DNA of 8,582 nucleotides from contig DIFN01000083.1 in assembly GCA_002419145.1 (NCBI GenBank), positions 1,005-9,586 on the forward strand, written 5' to 3'. The DNA is from Mageeibacillus sp. UBA5747 (lineage in GTDB: Bacteria; Bacillota; Clostridia; Saccharofermentanales; UBA5734). Positions within the stretch are counted from its first letter, which is position 1. Each line of letters starts with the position of its first letter. Below the pieces are notes generated by a model, which was given only the letters and a program-made list of their open reading frames with translations, searched no databases and had not been told where the DNA came from. The position numbers and the translations under genes were made by a program. This document shows positions 6,110-8,582 of the stretch, in pieces.

Positions 6110-6427
6110 ATGAAAAGTCAGACGATTTCCAGGGTGGATCATTCGAAATCTATTTCGATCATGGTGCTCTACATGATGGCTGGCATGATTATCCTGACAA
6201 GTACTGTTTTCAGTATTTACAGTGTGATCCGAGACATCCGTTTCCCAGTGTTAAATCATCAAGTTCATGGTGCGGTCTGGGGTGTAGTCATGGTGTTACT
6301 TGGCATCAGGTATCTTCTTTCCGTTCAGAAGCTGAAGGTCAGGGTTTATCAGAGCAAATCTGGATTTTCCTGGAGCAATTTCAAGCCCGCTCATGCTCGC
6401 CAACCTCAGAGGATGAAAAAGAAATGA
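6110..6427 (+). CDS. Small two-helix membrane protein upstream of amt, function unknown
   Basis: I do not recognise a named family. The 105-aa protein has a short charged N terminus, then two hydrophobic segments long enough to cross the membrane: about residues 14-40 (Met/Ile rich, ISIMVLYMMAGMIILTS) and about 52-72 (VHGAVWGVVMVLLGIRYLL). A basic C-terminal tail of about 30 residues ends RMKKK. By the positive-inside rule both ends are probably cytoplasmic, with a short loop (RDIRFPVLNHQ) outside. A strong GAGGAGGT (6093-6100) lies 9 nt before the ATG, and the next gene starts 34 nt downstream, so it is almost certainly expressed from the same attenuated mRNA as the ammonium transporter. It could be an accessory or regulatory partner of that channel, which is inferred from position only. 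It contains no cysteine, so it is not an electron carrier. Confidence 0.8.
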   Translation: MKSQTISRVDHSKSISIMVLYMMAGMIILTSTVFSIYSVIRDIRFPVLNHQVHGAVWGVVMVLLGIRYLLSVQKLKVRVYQSKSGFSWSNFKPAHARQPQRMKKK

Positions 6428-6448
6428 GGATTCGAATCATTCAAGATT

Positions 6449-6455
6449 GAGAGGT
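6449..6455 (+). promoter_or_regulatory. Ribosome binding site that decides the amt start
   Basis: GAGAGGT lies 7 nt before the ATG at 6462. The frame is also open from a TTG at 6447, but that codon would place the ribosome binding site inside the gene. ATG 6462 also gives a proper signal peptide beginning MKVQKK. Confidence 0.85.
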
Positions 6456-6461
6456 AATGTT

Positions 6462-8504
6462 ATGAAAGTACAAAAGAAATTCATCCGTCTGCTGATCGTG
6501 TGTGTTGTTGTAGCAGTTGGAATACTCCTCTTGGCGAACGCATTCAGCGGCGATTCCTCTGCTGCGGATCCAACCGGCGCTTCCTATGTCCGTGTGACCG
6601 GAGCCGAGTCGTTGGGTGAAGTTGCAGCTACAGCCAACAAAGCTTTGTTCGGATCGAACTATGTCTGGATCATGATCTGTGCTTTTATGGTCTTTTTCTT
6701 CCAGTGTGGTTTCGCCATGGTCGAAACTGGTTTTTGCAGATCCAAGAATGCCGCGCATACCATTGCCATGAACTTCATGGTTTTCCTGGTTGGCGCTGTC
6801 GGCTACTTTCTTGTTGGATTCGCTTTGCAGATGGGCGGTTCTGGCGGCGCAGCCGGACTCGGTTCTGGCGGTGCCGCCCTGAATGCGATGCTTTCCATTC
6901 CTGGGCTGGGTGGAATCCTGGGTTACAAGGGTTTTGGCCTGATCGGCACCTATGACGCCGGGATTTACGCATTGTTCTTCTTCCAGATGGTCTTCATGGA
7001 TACGACCGTGACCATCCCCACTGGTTCCATGGCTGAGCGTGTCAAATACTCGGCCATCATGATTACGTCCTTCTTCATTTCCATGTTCCTGTACCCGCTT
7101 TTCGCCAACTGGGTCTGGGGGGGTGGATGGATGGCAACGCTTGGCAAGAACTTCGGCATCGGCCACGGCGTCGTTGACTTCGCAGGATCGGCGGTTGTCC
7201 ATTCCATGGGTGGCATGCTGGCACTGTCCGGTGCGATTGTGATTGGGCCTCGAATCGGTAAATTCAAGAAAGATGGGACTGCCCGTGCATTTCCAGGTCA
7301 CAATATCCCGATGGCCATCATCGGTACCATCATCTTGTTCTTTTGCTGGTTCGCCTTCAATGCAGGATCGACTTTGAGTGCTTCGGATTTCCGCCTGTCG
7401 ATCGTTGCAACCAATACCATGATTGCCGGTGCAATCGGTGGACTGGTGGCCATGTTCTACATGTGGATCAAGTTCGGCAAACCCGATCCGTCGATGACCG
7501 CTAACGGCACATTGGCTGGACTGGTGGCGATCACAGCTCCCTGTGCTTTCGTCAATGCAATGTCAGCCCTGGTTATTGGTGCTGTTGCCGGTATCCTGGT
7601 CTGTCTTGCCGTTCCGTTTGTTGAAAACAAGTGGAAGCTTGATGATCCGGTCGGTGCGATTTCTGTCCATGGTGTCAATGGCTTCTGGGGCGTCCTATCG
7701 GTAGGTCTGTTTGCCGATGGTTCCTATGGTGACGGGCTCAATGGCGTTGCCGGTGGTGTGCGTGGTCTCTTCTTTGGTGATGCTTCACAGCTGCTCGCTC
7801 AGGTAATTGCTCTTGCAGTCCTGATTGTTTGGGGATTTGGTGTATCCCTGGTGTTTTTCAAAGTGCTGGACAAAGTTTGGGGCTTGCGTGTCTCCCCGGA
7901 GGACGAACTCGAAGGTGTCGATCTGCCTGAAATGGGTGTGCTCGCCTATCCGGACAATGTCCGTGCCGCATCCGAGCTTGACTATGATTCGGCAGACAAC
8001 GCTCCGATCCCGCAGCTCGCTCGATTCAACCATCGCCTTGCAACCGGAGAAGCTTTGGTAAATGTTCCGAAAAACCCGGAGGTCCATATTGACCGTGCTG
8101 TCCCAGTCGAATTGGTTTCGCAGCCGGCAGTGACCCTGGCCTCTGATGTCAAACTCACAAAAATTGATATCATCACCAAACAGAATAAGTTTGAAGTCTT
8201 GAAAGAAGCCATGAACGACATCGGTGTTTCAGGAATGACTGTGACACAGGTGTTAGGTTGTGGCATCCAGAAAGGCAAAACGGAATATTATCGTGGAGTC
8301 GAAAAGGAGATCAATCTCCTGCCCAAGGTTCAGGTTGCCATCGTGGTGTCCAAGGTTCCGGTCAGAAAAGTCATCGAAACAGCCAAAAAAGCCCTTTACA
8401 CGGGCCATATCGGTGATGGCAAAATTTTCGTGTATGATGTTGAGAATGTGGTCAGAGTGCGTACCGGAGAAGAAGGTTATGAAGCATTGCAGGACGAGGA
8501 ATAG
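6462..8504 (+). CDS. amt: Ammonium transporter (Amt) fused to a C-terminal PII signalling domain
   Basis: The 680-aa product is an Amt/Mep/Rh ammonium channel with its own PII (GlnK-like) regulator attached. Residues 1-35 look like a signal peptide (KVQKK, hydrophobic 8-26, small residues at ANA or SSA), as in E. coli AmtB. The channel spans about 65-475, with D239 in DFAGSAVVH and the twin pore histidines H247 and H403 (in VHGVNGFWG). A linker of about 85 residues follows. The PII domain occupies about 562-673: T-loop with Q603 (Q39 of GlnB) and K622 (K58), B-loop TGHIGDGK (647-654, K90 equivalent) and R665/R667 (R101/R103). ATP/ADP and 2-oxoglutarate binding should therefore be intact. The residue matching uridylylated Tyr51 is K615. 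PII should plug the cytoplasmic pore when 2-oxoglutarate is low. A separate glnK, usually found beside amtB, is absent here. Ordinary Amt proteins are about 400-450 aa, so the length reflects the fusion. Confidence 0.95.
   Translation: MKVQKKFIRLLIVCVVVAVGILLLANAFSGDSSAADPTGASYVRVTGAESLGEVAATANKALFGSNYVWIMICAFMVFFFQCGFAMVETGFCRSKNAAHTIAMNFMVFLVGAVGYFLVGFALQMGGSGGAAGLGSGGAALNAMLSIPGLGGILGYKGFGLIGTYDAGIYALFFFQMVFMDTTVTIPTGSMAERVKYSAIMITSFFISMFLYPLFANWVWGGGWMATLGKNFGIGHGVVDFAGSAVVHSMGGMLALSGAIVIGPRIGKFKKDGTARAFPGHNIPMAIIGTIILFFCWFAFNAGSTLSASDFRLSIVATNTMIAGAIGGLVAMFYMWIKFGKPDPSMTANGTLAGLVAITAPCAFVNAMSALVIGAVAGILVCLAVPFVENKWKLDDPVGAISVHGVNGFWGVLSVGLFADGSYGDGLNGVAGGVRGLFFGDASQLLAQVIALAVLIVWGFGVSLVFFKVLDKVWGLRVSPEDELEGVDLPEMGVLAYPDNVRAASELDYDSADNAPIPQLARFNHRLATGEALVNVPKNPEVHIDRAVPVELVSQPAVTLASDVKLTKIDIITKQNKFEVLKEAMNDIGVSGMTVTQVLGCGIQKGKTEYYRGVEKEINLLPKVQVAIVVSKVPVRKVIETAKKALYTGHIGDGKIFVYDVENVVRVRTGEEGYEALQDEE
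6837..6878 (+). repeat. 24-base direct repeat inside amt
   Basis: GGTTCTGGCGGYGCMGCC occurs at 6837-6854 and 6861-6878, encoding GSGGAAGL then GSGGAAL at residues 126-140 of the transporter. The glycine-rich segment lies in the loop region of an early transmembrane part, where most Amt proteins have a more varied sequence. It looks like a local duplication. Confidence 0.6.
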
Positions 8505-8582
8505 TTGTGCTGATGTCTTCGCCTGGGTAAGGTGTTTCTGAAAAAATGCGACAGGAGAAGGCTGAGACCTGAGACCCGGGGC

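Noticed and set aside
6441..7301. 286-codon open frame on the minus strand opposite amt
   Set aside because: It is a shadow of the amt frame: low-complexity, His/Asp/Glu-rich translation without domain signatures and no ribosome binding site.
8550..8582. GAGACC-TGAGACCC direct repeat and GC-rich end as a terminator or repeat element
   Set aside because: The window ends before any complementary arm or further repeat unit can be seen, so nothing can be supported.

Overview
The window reads as a chromosomal segment of an obligately anaerobic, fermentative bacterium. It has moderate GC, strong GGAGG-type ribosome binding sites, a textbook sigma-70/A promoter, an NAD(P)-linked [FeFe]-hydrogenase, a possible catabolite-repression operator and an ANTAR-type RNA leader. 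I lean towards Bacillota (Clostridia-like). An anaerobic spirochaete or similar lineage cannot be excluded, and there is no rRNA or other taxonomic marker here. Every gene is on the + strand and no mobile element, tRNA, rRNA or CRISPR is visible.

Layout. Positions 1-311 are non-coding: a possible end-of-gene terminator at the left edge, then an extended -10 promoter overlapped downstream by a near-perfect TGTA-n-ACGT-n-TACA palindrome. Positions 312-5774 hold a tight three-gene operon (gaps of 21 and 18 bases): a NuoE/HydC-like [2Fe-2S] subunit (165 aa), a 1033-aa NuoF/HydB-like NADH:FMN subunit fused to a complete GltD/NfnB-like FAD/NAD(P)H oxidoreductase, and a 607-aa [FeFe]-hydrogenase catalytic subunit. 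Positions 5775-6109 are a regulatory intergenic region with a TTGACA-N17-TATATT promoter. It is followed by a leader of about 150 nt with two AAAGGY hexaloop hairpins, each mutually exclusive with a terminator-like hairpin. Positions 6110-8504 hold a 105-aa protein with two membrane helices and an ammonium transporter fused at its C terminus to a complete PII (GlnB/GlnK) domain.

How the parts fit. The hydrogenase operon should form a soluble complex in which H2, NADH and, through the fused GltD-like module, probably NADPH exchange electrons over an iron-sulfur wire. It resembles what HydDB calls glutamate-synthase-linked (group A2) [FeFe]-hydrogenases, and it combines elements of HydABC with the HydBC-plus-NfnB logic of Stn-type transhydrogenases. 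The HydB-type ferredoxin tail is replaced by the GltD module, so whether this complex bifurcates electrons is open.

The second unit is nitrogen acquisition. The Amt channel carries its own PII regulator in cis, and expression appears to be controlled by ANTAR-mediated antitermination. The PII domain keeps the nucleotide and 2-oxoglutarate residues but has Lys in place of the uridylylated Tyr51.

The most interesting items are the HydB-GltD fusion with its altered electron route, the tandem hexaloop/terminator leader, the Amt-PII fusion, and the uncharacterised small membrane protein co-transcribed with it.
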